A stretch of 64,000 bases of DNA, taken from Streptococcaceae bacterium AF54-32pH5A (GTDB lineage: Bacteria > Bacillota > Bacilli > Lactobacillales > Streptococcaceae). The translations under genes and the position numbers were made by a program. Below the pieces are notes generated by a model. That model searched no databases, was not told the origin of the DNA, and saw nothing but the letters and a program-made list of their open reading frames with translations. Positions within the stretch are counted from its first letter, which is position 1. The number at the start of each line of letters is the position of its first letter. Shown here piece by piece: positions 37,444 through 47,758 of the stretch. The stretch is from assembly GCA_027682205.1 (NCBI GenBank), contig JAQDAD010000001.1:996332-1060331 (forward strand). Reading direction: 5' to 3'.

Positions 37444-39204
37444 TTATTCTTCTGCTTCGTCTTCTGTAAATTGACTGTTGTACAGGTCAGCGTAGAAGCC
37501 ACCTTGTTCCATCAGTTCCTCGTGATTGCCTTGTTCGATGATATTACCATCTTTCATGACAAGAATCAAATCAGCATTTCGGATGGTTGACAAGCGGTGG
37601 GCAATGACAAAGGAAGTTCTTCCTTCCATCAAACGGTCCATAGCTTTTTGGATCAATTCCTCCGTACGGGTGTCAACAGAAGAGGTCGCTTCATCCAAAA
37701 TCAAGAGCGGCGCGTCTTTCAACAAAGCACGAGCGATGGTCAAGAGTTGTTTTTGTCCGACAGACAAGGTCACTGTATCGTCCAAGACGGTATCATAGCC
37801 ATCTGGCAAAGTCATAATAAAGTGATGGATTCCCACAGCCTTACTAGCTTCCATCATTCGTTCATCACTAATCCCTGTTTGATTATAGATGAGATTGTCT
37901 CGAACGGTTCCTTCAAAGAGCCAAGTATCCTGCAAGACCATTGAAAAGGCATCGTGCACTTCCGAACGCTTCATGTCCTTAGTATCCACACCATCGATAC
38001 GGATACTTCCCTTATCAATCTCATAAAATTTCATCAAAAGATTGACAATGGTCGTCTTACCAGCTCCAGTCGGTCCAACAATGGCGACCTTTTGACCAGC
38101 ATGAGCTGTCGCAGAGAAGTCATGGATGATGGTGCGCTCTGGTGTATAGCCAAATGACACCTGATCAAAGACCACTTCACCTTTCATATGGGTTAATTGT
38201 CTTTCCTTATGAGATTCATCCTGCATCTCTGCTTCAGCTAGAAATTCCAATACACGAGTCATGGCTGCGCTGGCTTGTTGCAAGCTGGTAATCCCTTGGG
38301 CAATTTGAGACAAGGGTTGAGAGAAGGTACGAACATAGACCATGAAGGCTACGATAATCCCGATACTGATATGTCCCTCTAGCGCTAATGCAGCTCCAAC
38401 AATGATGACTAGGACATAACTAAAGTTCCCAACAAAGATCATGGCTGGCATCATAATACCAGAGATAAACTGAGATTTCCAGATACTGTCGTGCAAGTTA
38501 TGGTTTAAACCTGCGAATGTTTCTTTCGTAGCATCAACGGCATTATAGCTCGTTACCACATTGTGTCCCGAATACATTTCCTCTACATAACCATTCACAG
38601 CTGCGAGATTATTTTGTTGGGCTTTAAAGTAACCTTGTGACTTAGCCATAATGACAGAAACGGCCACAAATCCTAGTAAGGTTGAGACAACAGTTACCAG
38701 TGCTAAAATCCAGTTCATCCCAAACATGGTAATCAAAACAGCAATCAACAAGAAGCTAGCTGAGAGCACTGTCCCTAGACTTTGGTTGAGAGATTGAGCT
38801 GCTGTATCCACATCATTGGTTACACGAGAAAGGGTGTCCCCTTGAGAATGACGGTCAAAGTAAGCAAGTGGCAAACGATTGATTTTTTCAGCGATTGCCG
38901 TCCGCAAGCGTTTTGAAAAATGTTGGATACTTGTTGAAAAGATATAGGCCTGTGTATAGTTAAGGATGGCGCCAAATACATATAAGACAACCAAAAATCC
39001 AGCAATACTTGAAACAGCCTCTAAATCAATTCCTGTCATCAAGCCATCTGAAATCAAGTTAGTAATTTCTTTAATCTTAGTTGGCCCATAAACGGTAATG
39101 ATACTTGAAATGACTGCAGCTACAACTGCAATTAGGAGAGGGAGTTGGAGGCCTGCTAGAAAAGGTTTATACTGTTTCCAAAAAGACATTTTCTTATTTT
39201 CCAT
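37444..39204 (-). CDS. Heterodimeric ABC exporter, second subunit
   Basis: A 586-residue half-transporter: six-helix exporter domain (about 15-315) and ATPase domain (345-580). Walker A GPTGAGKTT and Walker B LLILDEATSSVDTR with catalytic Glu are intact, whereas the signature reads LSVGQKQ instead of LSGGQ. That asymmetry complements its partner and is usual in heterodimeric multidrug exporters such as LmrCD. MENKKMSFW is the start (GGAGGAATT), overlapping the partner by 11 bases. Confidence 0.92.
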   Translation of the reverse strand: MENKKMSFWKQYKPFLAGLQLPLLIAVVAAVISSIITVYGPTKIKEITNLISDGLMTGIDLEAVSSIAGFLVVLYVFGAILNYTQAYIFSTSIQHFSKRLRTAIAEKINRLPLAYFDRHSQGDTLSRVTNDVDTAAQSLNQSLGTVLSASFLLIAVLITMFGMNWILALVTVVSTLLGFVAVSVIMAKSQGYFKAQQNNLAAVNGYVEEMYSGHNVVTSYNAVDATKETFAGLNHNLHDSIWKSQFISGIMMPAMIFVGNFSYVLVIIVGAALALEGHISIGIIVAFMVYVRTFSQPLSQIAQGITSLQQASAAMTRVLEFLAEAEMQDESHKERQLTHMKGEVVFDQVSFGYTPERTIIHDFSATAHAGQKVAIVGPTGAGKTTIVNLLMKFYEIDKGSIRIDGVDTKDMKRSEVHDAFSMVLQDTWLFEGTVRDNLIYNQTGISDERMMEASKAVGIHHFIMTLPDGYDTVLDDTVTLSVGQKQLLTIARALLKDAPLLILDEATSSVDTRTEELIQKAMDRLMEGRTSFVIAHRLSTIRNADLILVMKDGNIIEQGNHEELMEQGGFYADLYNSQFTEDEAEE

Positions 39205-40963
39205 GTTCCAATTCCTCCTTCGATAGTTGTGAGTAGGCAATTTCTTGGTAGACTTCGTTGGTAGCTAGAAGCTCCTTGTGGGTGCCTTGTCCCACGACTT
39301 TACCTTGATCCAAAACCAATATCAGGTCGGCATCCATGATGGTAGAAATCCGTTGCGCTACGATAAACTTGGTCATGGATTTTGTTTTCTCAGCTAGCTC
39401 TTGGCGCAAGATACGGTCTGTCTTGTAGTCCAAAGCTGAGAAAGAGTCATCGAAGATAAGAATCTCTGGCTTACGAGCCAAGGCACGTGCAATGGCCAAA
39501 CGTTGTCTTTGACCTCCTGAGAAGTTGGTCCCACCTTGGGATACTTCTGAAGCAAGACCAGCTTCCTTATCCTCGATAAAGGTTTTAGACTGGGCCAATT
39601 CCAGAGCTTGCCACATAGCAAGCTCGCTTAGAGGAGTTTCTTTGCTCTTACCAAGGTCCAAGTTCCCCTTGACATCTCCAGAGAAGAGTACAGCTTTTTG
39701 TGGAATATAGCCGACCTTATTGCGCAAATCTTCCAAATCGTAATCTTGAACATTGACTCCGTCCACTAGGATTTCTCCATCTGAAACGTCGTAAAAACGA
39801 GGCAAGAGGTTCACAAGCGTAGATTTACCAGAACCAGTCGATCCGATGAAGGCCACGGTTTGACCCGCTTCTGCTTTGAAAGTGACATGTTCTACGACTG
39901 CTTCAGAGTTTTGAGAGTAGCGGAAGGTTACATCACGGAATTCCACTTGTCCCTGAACTGAAGAATCCGCTGTCTGTGGGTGACTAGGATTTTCAATAGA
40001 AGAATGCAGATCCAATACTTGATTGATACGTCCTGCCGAAACTATGGTACGAGGAAGAACGATAAAGAGTGCCCCCATGAGAAGGAAGCCCATCACGACT
40101 TGCATAGCATAGGACATAAAGACCACCATATCACTAAAAAGTGGCAGACGTTCTGTCAAACTTGCGTCGTTGATGATATAGGCACCAATCCAGTAAATGG
40201 CTAAACTTAATCCACTCGAAATGGCCATCATGATCGGGTTCATAATCGCCATCAATCGGTTGACAAAGAGATTAAGACGTGTCACCTCATCATTGGCTGC
40301 TTCAAATTTTTCATCTTGGTAATCTTCCGCATTGTATGCACGAACAACCCGAATCCCGGTCAAACTTTCACGAGTGATGCTATTGAGCTTATCAGTCAAT
40401 TTTTGGATGACAGATTGTTTTGGAAAGGCTAGAGTCATGAGAACAGTCGTCATCAAGATATTGACAATAACAGCCACAACCACTGCCCAGAGCCAGTATT
40501 CCGATTTCCCAAGGATTTTTCCAATGGCCCAGATGGCCATGATAGGCCCACGAGTTACTACCTGTAAGCCCATAGTAAAGAGCATCTGAATCTGCGTAAT
40601 ATCATTGGTCGTCCGAGTCAAAAGACTGGGGATTGAAAAACGTTTGATTTCCGTTTGCGAAAAATCTAGAACACGATTAAAAACATCACTTCGTAAGTGA
40701 GTGGTATAGGATGCTGCAATACGAGTGGCAAAGAAACCAACCATAACAGATGAGAAGAAGGCCAATAAAGACAAACCAATCATCTTCGCAGCTGGGGACC
40801 AGAGTTCACCCAATTGCGTTCCGGGCGTTCCGAGTAATTCTGTAATTTGTGAAATATAGGTCGGCACTTCTAACTCGAGATAGACCGAGAAACAAGTGAA
40901 TAGAATCGTAAGAACGATCATCCCCCACTCTTTTCCTGTAATACGTTTAGCGAGTTTCTTCAT
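39194..40963 (-). CDS. Heterodimeric ABC exporter, first subunit
   Basis: The 589-residue partner. Six helices (about 15-310), Walker A GSTGSGKST, signature FSGGQRQR, and a Walker B reading ILIFDDSFSALD, in which Asp replaces the catalytic Glu. This subunit therefore provides the degenerate ATP site, the other the active one. Its ATG lies inside the marR gene (17-base overlap), so the exporter is translated from the repressor transcript. Drugs, peptides or lipids are possible substrates. Confidence 0.92.
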   Translation of the reverse strand: MKKLAKRITGKEWGMIVLTILFTCFSVYLELEVPTYISQITELLGTPGTQLGELWSPAAKMIGLSLLAFFSSVMVGFFATRIAASYTTHLRSDVFNRVLDFSQTEIKRFSIPSLLTRTTNDITQIQMLFTMGLQVVTRGPIMAIWAIGKILGKSEYWLWAVVVAVIVNILMTTVLMTLAFPKQSVIQKLTDKLNSITRESLTGIRVVRAYNAEDYQDEKFEAANDEVTRLNLFVNRLMAIMNPIMMAISSGLSLAIYWIGAYIINDASLTERLPLFSDMVVFMSYAMQVVMGFLLMGALFIVLPRTIVSAGRINQVLDLHSSIENPSHPQTADSSVQGQVEFRDVTFRYSQNSEAVVEHVTFKAEAGQTVAFIGSTGSGKSTLVNLLPRFYDVSDGEILVDGVNVQDYDLEDLRNKVGYIPQKAVLFSGDVKGNLDLGKSKETPLSELAMWQALELAQSKTFIEDKEAGLASEVSQGGTNFSGGQRQRLAIARALARKPEILIFDDSFSALDYKTDRILRQELAEKTKSMTKFIVAQRISTIMDADLILVLDQGKVVGQGTHKELLATNEVYQEIAYSQLSKEELEHGK

Positions 40964-41408
40964 CCTCTCCTCCTATCTTCTCAACATTTTCTTGCAACTG
41001 ACCGAGAACCTTTTCAAAGATTTCCAAATCCGACTTTGAAACACCCTCTAGCAGACTCTGATCGATCCAATCAAAAAACGCCTTAACTTTTTGCATCTGA
41101 GATCGTGATTTGTCGGTCAAACGAACAAATTTTGCTCGTTTATCACTTGGACTGGCCTCTAACTCGACCAAATCATTTTGTACCATACGCTTGACCAAGT
41201 TACTGGCCACAGATTTAGTAATATTGAGTTCTAGTTCAATATCCTTGATAAGCGTTAATTCTTGATCATGCTCACGACGATCTAAAATCCGTAGGACCTG
41301 TCCTTGCGGTCCACCCATAAATTCAATGCCACATCGCTTAGCTTCTTTCTGTACCATCAGATGAACCTGGTGCCCAAAGCGTTTAAATATCAACATTGGC
41401 TTGTCCAT
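40947..41408 (-). CDS. MarR-family repressor of the ABC exporter
   Basis: A 153-residue winged-helix regulator. The recognition region ELELNITKSVASNLVKRMV and wing LEASPSDKRAKFVRLT (about 65-115) match MarR. First gene of the operon with both exporter subunits. Its promoter overlaps a perfect 24-bp inverted repeat, the expected autorepression site; a ligand would release it and induce export. Confidence 0.9.
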   Translation of the reverse strand: MDKPMLIFKRFGHQVHLMVQKEAKRCGIEFMGGPQGQVLRILDRREHDQELTLIKDIELELNITKSVASNLVKRMVQNDLVELEASPSDKRAKFVRLTDKSRSQMQKVKAFFDWIDQSLLEGVSKSDLEIFEKVLGQLQENVEKIGGEDEETR

Positions 41409-41430
41409 GATTGCTCCTCTCCTATCTTTT

Positions 41431-41454
41431 AAATAGTTCTCACAAGAACTATTT
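41431..41454. promoter_or_regulatory. MarR operator, perfect inverted repeat
   Basis: AAATAGTTCT, CACA, AGAACTATTT: ten-base arms, four-base spacer. It covers the end of the marR -10, so binding would block transcription. Confidence 0.8.
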
Positions 41455-41478
41455 TATCACTTCCAGAAGAAATGTCAA
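41451..41478 (-). promoter_or_regulatory. Promoter of marR and the ABC exporter
   Basis: Minus-strand TTGACA, 16-base spacer ending TGA, TAAAAT. Confidence 0.75.
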
Positions 41479-41483
41479 GAAAA

Positions 41484-41503
41484 AAGTTTCCTTGAGAACT
41501 ATC
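41484..41503. promoter_or_regulatory. Second, imperfect MarR half-operator
   Basis: AGTTTC-cttg-AGAACTATC keeps one good half-site of the 41431-41454 operator with the same spacer. It lies between the two divergent promoters, ten bases upstream of the -35 at 41514. Confidence 0.5.
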
Positions 41504-41513
41504 TTAGTCAGAA

Positions 41514-41542
41514 TTGACATTAGCAGATATTTTCTCTATAAT
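41514..41542 (+). promoter_or_regulatory. Promoter of the membrane protein gene at 41601
   Basis: TTGACA, 17-base spacer, TATAAT: full consensus. Confidence 0.8.
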
Positions 41543-41600
41543 AAGCACTAGCTACCGTGGATTGAGATCCATTCACTCGATGAAGGGAGAAAACTTTCAA

Positions 41601-42266
41601 ATGAAACCAGAAGAACAAAAAGTTTTAGGGATTTTGGCAACCATTTTTGGAGCCATCGCACTTTTAGGGTCCTGGATCCCGTTTATTAACTATCTGTCAT
41701 TTTTCATCGCCATTGTCGCATTTATCTTGGGAATTATCGGCCTTATCGTCAACCTCAAAAAACGAAAAACAATGGCCATTATCGGAACATCCCTTGCAAT
41801 TGCTTCAGTTGTACTTTTCTTTACGACCCAGATACTGTACGCTAATGTCTACAAAGATTTTGTCAGAGAGTTTAACCGTTCCTATAGAGAGGCAAGTTCC
41901 TCAATGGAACGCGACTTGACAGATGATACCATCGATTCAATCCCTGAAGAGGAGGAAGAGGATTCCTTCACTTGGACCCAAGAACAGTTCGACGCTTTAA
42001 TTGAAGGTGACCTTGATAACAAAGGAAAAGGTGGTACCAATTACAAGGATATTATCAAAAAACATGGACTACCAGATTCCGAATTTGATTCAATCATTGA
42101 GGGCTACGACACCAAGAAAATTACCTATATTGGCATTGATGATAAAATCAAGACCGTTACTCTAACCTTTGTAAAACAGGATAATGGTCAGCTCTTACTA
42201 GTTCATAAAATAGCTGTAGGTCTAGGAGAAAACCAGCAACAAAGAGATTCTGGAACCAGAATCTAA
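41601..42266 (+). CDS. Membrane protein with C-terminal lipoprotein-like domain, unknown function
   Basis: The 221-residue protein has three hydrophobic helices (about 8-28, 32-52, 56-78; DUF4190-like), an acidic linker (EEEEEDSF near 115) and a C-terminal domain (about 120-205) beginning WTQEQFDALIEGD with GGTNYKDIIKKHGLPDS, recalling the DUF3862/SmpA-type fold of small binding domains. No precise function is known. MKPEEQKV is chosen as start (GGGAGAA site). It is divergent from marR and may share its operator. Confidence 0.7.
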   Translation: MKPEEQKVLGILATIFGAIALLGSWIPFINYLSFFIAIVAFILGIIGLIVNLKKRKTMAIIGTSLAIASVVLFFTTQILYANVYKDFVREFNRSYREASSSMERDLTDDTIDSIPEEEEEDSFTWTQEQFDALIEGDLDNKGKGGTNYKDIIKKHGLPDSEFDSIIEGYDTKKITYIGIDDKIKTVTLTFVKQDNGQLLLVHKIAVGLGENQQQRDSGTRI

Positions 42267-42281
42267 GTTCCAATATTAAAA

Positions 42282-42315
42282 AAAACGAACAGTTAATAAA
42301 ACTGTTCGTTTTTCT
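42282..42315. terminator. Bidirectional terminator between convergent genes
   Basis: AAAACGAACAGTT, AATA, AACTGTTCGTTTT flanked by A and T runs serves both the plus gene at 41601 and yebC. Confidence 0.85.
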
Positions 42316-42316
42316 A

Positions 42317-43033
42317 TTAGAATCCATCTACGTTAGTATAGATCTTTTGTACGTCTTCGTCGTCCTCAAGGACGCTGTAAAGTTTTTCAAATGTTTCAAG
42401 GTCATCCCCTGACAATTCCACTTCAGACTGAGGAATCATTTCCAATTCAGTCACTTGGAATTCTTGGATACCTGACTCACGAAGGGCAACGATAGCCTTG
42501 TGAAGGTCAGTTGGAGCTGTGTAAACAGTGATTGTTCCATCTTCTGCTTCTACATCGTCCACATCCACATCTGCTTCTAGCAATTGCTCAAAAACTGTAT
42601 CCGCATCTTCACCAGCAAATACGATCACACCCTTGTTATCGAAGAGGTAAGAAACTGAACCTGAAGCACCCATGTTTCCACCGTTTTTACCAAAAGCTGC
42701 ACGGACATTGGCTGCGGTACGGTTGACGTTTGATGTCAAGGTGTCTACGATCAGCATCGAACCATTTGGTCCAAAGCCTTCGTAACGTCCTTCTGTAAAG
42801 GTTTCATCTGTATTTCCTTTTGCTTTATCAATCGCTTTATCGATAACGTGCTTTGGCACTTGGGCTTGTTTGGCACGGTCGATAACGAATTTCAAAGCAG
42901 TGTTTGATTCTGGATCTGGATCACCTTTTTTAGCTGCTACATAGATTTCTACACCAAATTTTGCATATACTTTAGAGTTAGCTCCATCTTTAGCCGTTTT
43001 CTTGGCTACGATATTGGCCCATTTACGTCCCAT
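42317..43033 (-). CDS. yebC: YebC/PmpR-family protein
   Basis: A 238-residue protein starting [17 protein letters not shown] with the family blocks [24 protein letters not shown] and [13 protein letters not shown]. Long annotated as a transcriptional regulator; recent work on family members assigns a translation role at proline stretches. Which applies here cannot be read from sequence. It is monocistronic. Confidence 0.92.
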   Translation of the reverse strand: MGRKWANIVAKKTAKDGANSKVYAKFGVEIYVAAKKGDPDPESNTALKFVIDRAKQAQVPKHVIDKAIDKAKGNTDETFTEGRYEGFGPNGSMLIVDTLTSNVNRTAANVRAAFGKNGGNMGASGSVSYLFDNKGVIVFAGEDADTVFEQLLEADVDVDDVEAEDGTITVYTAPTDLHKAIVALRESGIQEFQVTELEMIPQSEVELSGDDLETFEKLYSVLEDDEDVQKIYTNVDGF

Positions 43034-43129
43034 TAGGAATCTCCTTTTTTCACATTTTAATCTTTCTTATTATAACACAAGTCCATCTGATTTTCACTAG
43101 AGGAAATGGATTTTATTCAGCAAATCCGG

Positions 43130-44500
43130 CTAGGATTGTCCTTTCGCTGCCAAGACGGCCTTGCCTTCTTTTATCAAGGGGTGACGGAAAAGCGAGAAGT
43201 AAAGTTGGATGGTCATGGCAACCCAGATAAGAGGTTCGCAGAGGATAACTCCCCTATAGCCTGCCCAAGGGATAATCAAGACCACAAAAGCAATTTTACC
43301 GATTAGTTCGATAAAACTAGATACCAGAGGAAGGACTTTTTGCCCCAAGCCCTGCAAACAATTCCGATAAATCAACAAAAGGCTCAAAATCGGATAAAAG
43401 ACTGAGCTGATTTGCAGGTAGAGGCTACCATTTTCAACCAAGTAACCATCCGTTGAACTGGCCAAGAAGGAAATTAAGGTAGGACTAGCAAAAAAGAGAA
43501 AGATACAGATAAAGCCTGCCCAGGACATGCTCAGGCGACTGCCGATTCGAAGACCTTGAACAATGCGGTCTGGTCGCTTAGCCCCGAGATTCTGAGAGGC
43601 AAAGGTCGTCATAGCAGAAGAAATAGCCGTCATGGGAAGCAGAGCAAAGGCCATAATGCGTCGAGCCGCTGTTTGCGCACTAATAATCATTGCACCAAAG
43701 GTATTGACAGAAGACTGCAAAATCACACTACCGATGGACACAATTGAACTCATCAATCCCATGGCCAAACCTTGCTCTAAGAGATCCGCGTACAAGCTCT
43801 TGTCCCATTTGAAATGTTTAAACTGTGGCAAGAGTTCTGGAACGCTCTTGCGGATATAATAAAAGCAGAGAACCGCTGATAAACCTTGTGAAATGATGGT
43901 AGCAAGTCCCGCAGATTGAACTCCCAAGTGCAGTTGCGTAATAAAATAGAGATCCAGAACCACATTGACAAGAGCAGAGAAAATCAAAAAACCAAGCGCA
44001 GCCAGACTATCACCAATAGACCGCAACAAGCCTGCGAAGAGATTATAGGCAAAACTAACACCTACACAGGTCACAATCATGGAAATATATTGATAGGATT
44101 GAGGGAGGATTTCTGCAGGAGTATCTAAGTATTGCAAGAGTGGATACAGGCCGACGAATCCCATCAGCATAACTAAAATACTTAGAAGCCCTCCTAAAAT
44201 CCAGGTTGCGGCTACCGCTTCTTTGATTTTGGTGAAATTACGAGCCCCATAATAGCGAGCAATGACAATCCCCATGCCATTTCCAACACCAAGCGTAAAG
44301 CCTATAATCAAGTCAAAAATGGCCGTTGTCGCTCCTACTGCTGCCAAGGATTCTTGGCCAAGAAAACGCCCAACAATCAAGACGTCAGCTGTATTATAAA
44401 GCTGTTGAAAGATATTAGACAGCAAAATTGGAAAGGCAAAGCTTAAAAGCGAAGGAAGGATTGGACCATTGACCAAATCCACTTTTCTTTTCTTATTCAT
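43130..44500 (-). CDS. dinF: MATE-family efflux protein DinF
   Basis: Twelve-helix, 456-residue Na+ or H+ coupled exporter, starting MNKKRKVDLVNGPILPSLLS. It closely matches pneumococcal DinF, which belongs to the competence-induced cinA-recA-dinF-lytA operon. Here an oppositely oriented GNAT gene separates it from recA, and no lytA follows before yebC, so the operon is broken. Substrate unknown; related proteins export toxic cations, quinolones or bile salts. Confidence 0.88.
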   Translation of the reverse strand: MNKKRKVDLVNGPILPSLLSFAFPILLSNIFQQLYNTADVLIVGRFLGQESLAAVGATTAIFDLIIGFTLGVGNGMGIVIARYYGARNFTKIKEAVAATWILGGLLSILVMLMGFVGLYPLLQYLDTPAEILPQSYQYISMIVTCVGVSFAYNLFAGLLRSIGDSLAALGFLIFSALVNVVLDLYFITQLHLGVQSAGLATIISQGLSAVLCFYYIRKSVPELLPQFKHFKWDKSLYADLLEQGLAMGLMSSIVSIGSVILQSSVNTFGAMIISAQTAARRIMAFALLPMTAISSAMTTFASQNLGAKRPDRIVQGLRIGSRLSMSWAGFICIFLFFASPTLISFLASSTDGYLVENGSLYLQISSVFYPILSLLLIYRNCLQGLGQKVLPLVSSFIELIGKIAFVVLIIPWAGYRGVILCEPLIWVAMTIQLYFSLFRHPLIKEGKAVLAAKGQS

Positions 44501-44561
44501 AAAGCTATTATATCAGCTTTCTAGAGGAGCTACAAGGATTGCTTGATTTTCTTAAAATCAA

Positions 44562-44590
44562 TTGCCTACTGAGAGACAATTTGCTATAAT
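44562..44590 (+). promoter_or_regulatory. Promoter of the GNAT gene
   Basis: TTGCCT, 17-base spacer ending TGC, TATAAT, followed by AAGGAGG at the start codon. Confidence 0.75.
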
Positions 44591-44609
44591 CAAGAAAAGG
44601 AGGCTATTT

Positions 44610-45164
44610 ATGAGTTTGACTAGTCAATTAATAACCGATGTATTTCCTGATCTTGATAAGGTTGAAAAGCTAAACAAGGAAGCTTTCCCCGAGGAAGAAC
44701 GAGTCCCTCTGTCTGAGTTTTTACGCTATCAGGACCGAGATGACGCTCACTTCTTTGCCTTTTATAACGAAGAAGAGTTTGTCGGCTTTGCTTTTGCCAT
44801 CTCCAATCAAAAAGCCTTTTATATCAGCTTTTTTGCCATCATGCCCCACCTGAGAAGTCACGGGTACGGAAAGGAAATTATCGAAAAGCTGACTGATTTT
44901 TACCAGCGAACTATGTTGCTGGAAGTCGAGCGATTGGATGAAGAATGCGATAACTTGGAGCAAAGGAAGGCTAGAATGGACTTCTATCGACAAAATGGAT
45001 TTAAAACAGCTAACGCTTTCCTTGAGTACGACGGTTTGAGTTTTGAAATTCTCTACCGTGGCGATCACTTTGACGAGGAAGCCTATCGCGACATCTTCCA
45101 AAAATTACAAGATGAACATTATTTTGACTTTCATATCGAGTATCGTCGTTTTAGTGACCACTAG
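44610..45164 (+). CDS. GNAT-family N-acetyltransferase
   Basis: A 184-residue acetyl-CoA-dependent acyltransferase. The core FVGFAFAIS, AFYISFFAIMPHLRSHGYGKEIIEKL (motif A, CoA pyrophosphate loop around RSHGYG) and LEVERLDEECDN...RMDFYRQNGF are typical. Acceptor unknown. Its insertion between recA and dinF in the opposite direction is what splits the pneumococcal-type operon. MSLTSQLI is chosen as start (AAGGAGG). Confidence 0.85.
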   Translation: MSLTSQLITDVFPDLDKVEKLNKEAFPEEERVPLSEFLRYQDRDDAHFFAFYNEEEFVGFAFAISNQKAFYISFFAIMPHLRSHGYGKEIIEKLTDFYQRTMLLEVERLDEECDNLEQRKARMDFYRQNGFKTANAFLEYDGLSFEILYRGDHFDEEAYRDIFQKLQDEHYFDFHIEYRRFSDH

Positions 45165-45188
45165 TTCTTTCATCTTAGACAATTAAAC

Positions 45189-45228
45189 AAACATAAAAAG
45201 TAGCAGTTCCTATCTGCTACTTTTTATG

Positions 45229-45231
<3 letters not shown>
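45189..45231. terminator. Bidirectional terminator between GNAT gene and recA
   Basis: AACATAAAAAGTAGCAG, seven-base loop, CTGCTACTTTTTATGTT: a 17-bp perfect stem serving both convergent genes and overlapping the recA stop. Confidence 0.85.
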
Positions 45232-46374
<1,143 letters not shown>

Positions 46375-46428
46375 TCTATTCTCCTGTATTCTAATAGTCC
46401 TAAGACCTATCTACTATTATATCAAAAG

Positions 46429-47685
46429 TTAGTCACTTAATAAAGCCTTGCGAACTAGGTTAAAGGCATGCATGACCGCGATCTGGCGAACATCTGCTCG
46501 GCTCCGCCCTGCGATATTAGCCTTGATAACCTCTGTCCCTTTTGCATGTGCCAAGCCGATAAAGACTGTCCCAGCTGGATGCCCCTCTAAGCTATCTGGT
46601 CCAGCAACCCCCGTCAAACTGACTCCATAATCAGACTGAGTCTTGAGCCGTGCCTGCTCTGCCATCTTTTTAGCCGTAAACTCTGAAACGACACCATGTT
46701 TTTTTAGCTCTTGCTCGGAAATATCCAGCATCTTGGACTTTTCTTCTAAACTGTAGGTAACAAACCCGCCATTAAAGATGGCAGAAACGCCTGAAAAGTC
46801 TGCTAAAGTAGCTTGAAAGAGGCCTGCCGTTAAGCTTTCAGCTGCGGTAATGCTTTTCTTTCTCTTCTTAAGCTCTTCTACAACGACACTTGCTAGGCTG
46901 GCCTCTTCGCCATATCCATAACAGATGTCTCGCAGAGAAAATCCCTCGAAAGTCTGACAATCTAAGATTTGGTTTTCTAGTATGTCCAGTGCTTGATCAG
47001 CCTTTTCTTGACTGACTGCTTTTGTAGACAAACGCAAGGTCACTTCTCCCGTTTTGGCATAAGGAGCCAAGGTCGGATCTGTTTGCTGGTCAATCAAATC
47101 CGCCAAAATGGTCACTAACTGACTCTCACCAATTCCAAAGAAACGGAGCACTCGTGAGTATAACTTGGCACCAGTCATCAGCTTGGGTAAGAGCTGATTT
47201 AAGACCATGGGTTTCAACTCACTAGGAGGTCCTGGAAGGACCACGTAAGTCACGCCATCAGCTTCCGACACTCCTCCGACTGCTAAGCCTGTCTCATTTG
47301 GCAGTGGAGTTGCCCCTTCTACAATTTGTGCTTGACGCTCATTATTGGGAGTGCGCGCATAGTCTGGTCTTTGAGCAAAAAAGTGATCAAGTTTTTCCTG
47401 GGCTTGAGCGTCAAACACCAAGGCTTTTCCCAAAAATTTTGCCAACGTTTGTTTGGTTAAATCATCCTCAGTTGGCCCCAAGCCCCCTGTCAAAATGACT
47501 AAACTGCTACGCGAGCTCGCAATCTCTAGCAAGGACATGAGACGCGCTTCATTATCTCCTACAGCCGTTTGGAAGTAGACATCTACTCCAATTTCTGCTA
47601 GCTTTTCTGACAAAAACTGGGCGTTGGTATTGACGATCTGCCCTGTCAAAATTTCCGTTCCTACAGCAATAATTTCTGCTTTCAT
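46429..47685 (-). CDS. cinA: Competence/damage-inducible protein CinA
   Basis: A 418-residue two-domain protein: an N-terminal MoaB-like domain (1-170; [14 protein letters not shown]) and a C-terminal CinA/PncC amidohydrolase domain (about 255-418; [16 protein letters not shown] and [14 protein letters not shown]). In pneumococcus it is a late competence protein that helps bring RecA to the membrane. A near-consensus competence box lies 18 bases upstream of the start. Forms one unit with recA. Confidence 0.96.
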   Translation of the reverse strand: MKAEIIAVGTEILTGQIVNTNAQFLSEKLAEIGVDVYFQTAVGDNEARLMSLLEIASSRSSLVILTGGLGPTEDDLTKQTLAKFLGKALVFDAQAQEKLDHFFAQRPDYARTPNNERQAQIVEGATPLPNETGLAVGGVSEADGVTYVVLPGPPSELKPMVLNQLLPKLMTGAKLYSRVLRFFGIGESQLVTILADLIDQQTDPTLAPYAKTGEVTLRLSTKAVSQEKADQALDILENQILDCQTFEGFSLRDICYGYGEEASLASVVVEELKKRKKSITAAESLTAGLFQATLADFSGVSAIFNGGFVTYSLEEKSKMLDISEQELKKHGVVSEFTAKKMAEQARLKTQSDYGVSLTGVAGPDSLEGHPAGTVFIGLAHAKGTEVIKANIAGRSRADVRQIAVMHAFNLVRKALLSD

Positions 47686-47702
47686 CTTTCCTCCTACCTA
47701 TC

Positions 47703-47710
47703 TATTCGGA
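47703..47710 (-). promoter_or_regulatory. Candidate ComX (cin-box) promoter of cinA-recA
   Basis: Minus-strand TCCGAATA differs from the streptococcal cin-box TACGAATA at one base and follows a T-rich stretch, as in known late competence promoters. Distance to the cinA ATG is appropriate. Confidence 0.6.
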
Positions 47711-47722
47711 TTCTTTTTGAAA

Positions 47723-47757
47723 AAATCGCAGGAAAGTCCCACGATTTGATTTTTCTT
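47723..47757 (-). terminator. Terminator of the LCP gene
   Basis: Minus-strand AATCGTGGGA / TCCTGCGATT with two wobble pairs and a TTTT tail, isolating tsaE-GNAT-LCP from cinA. Confidence 0.65.
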
Positions 47758-47758
47758 T

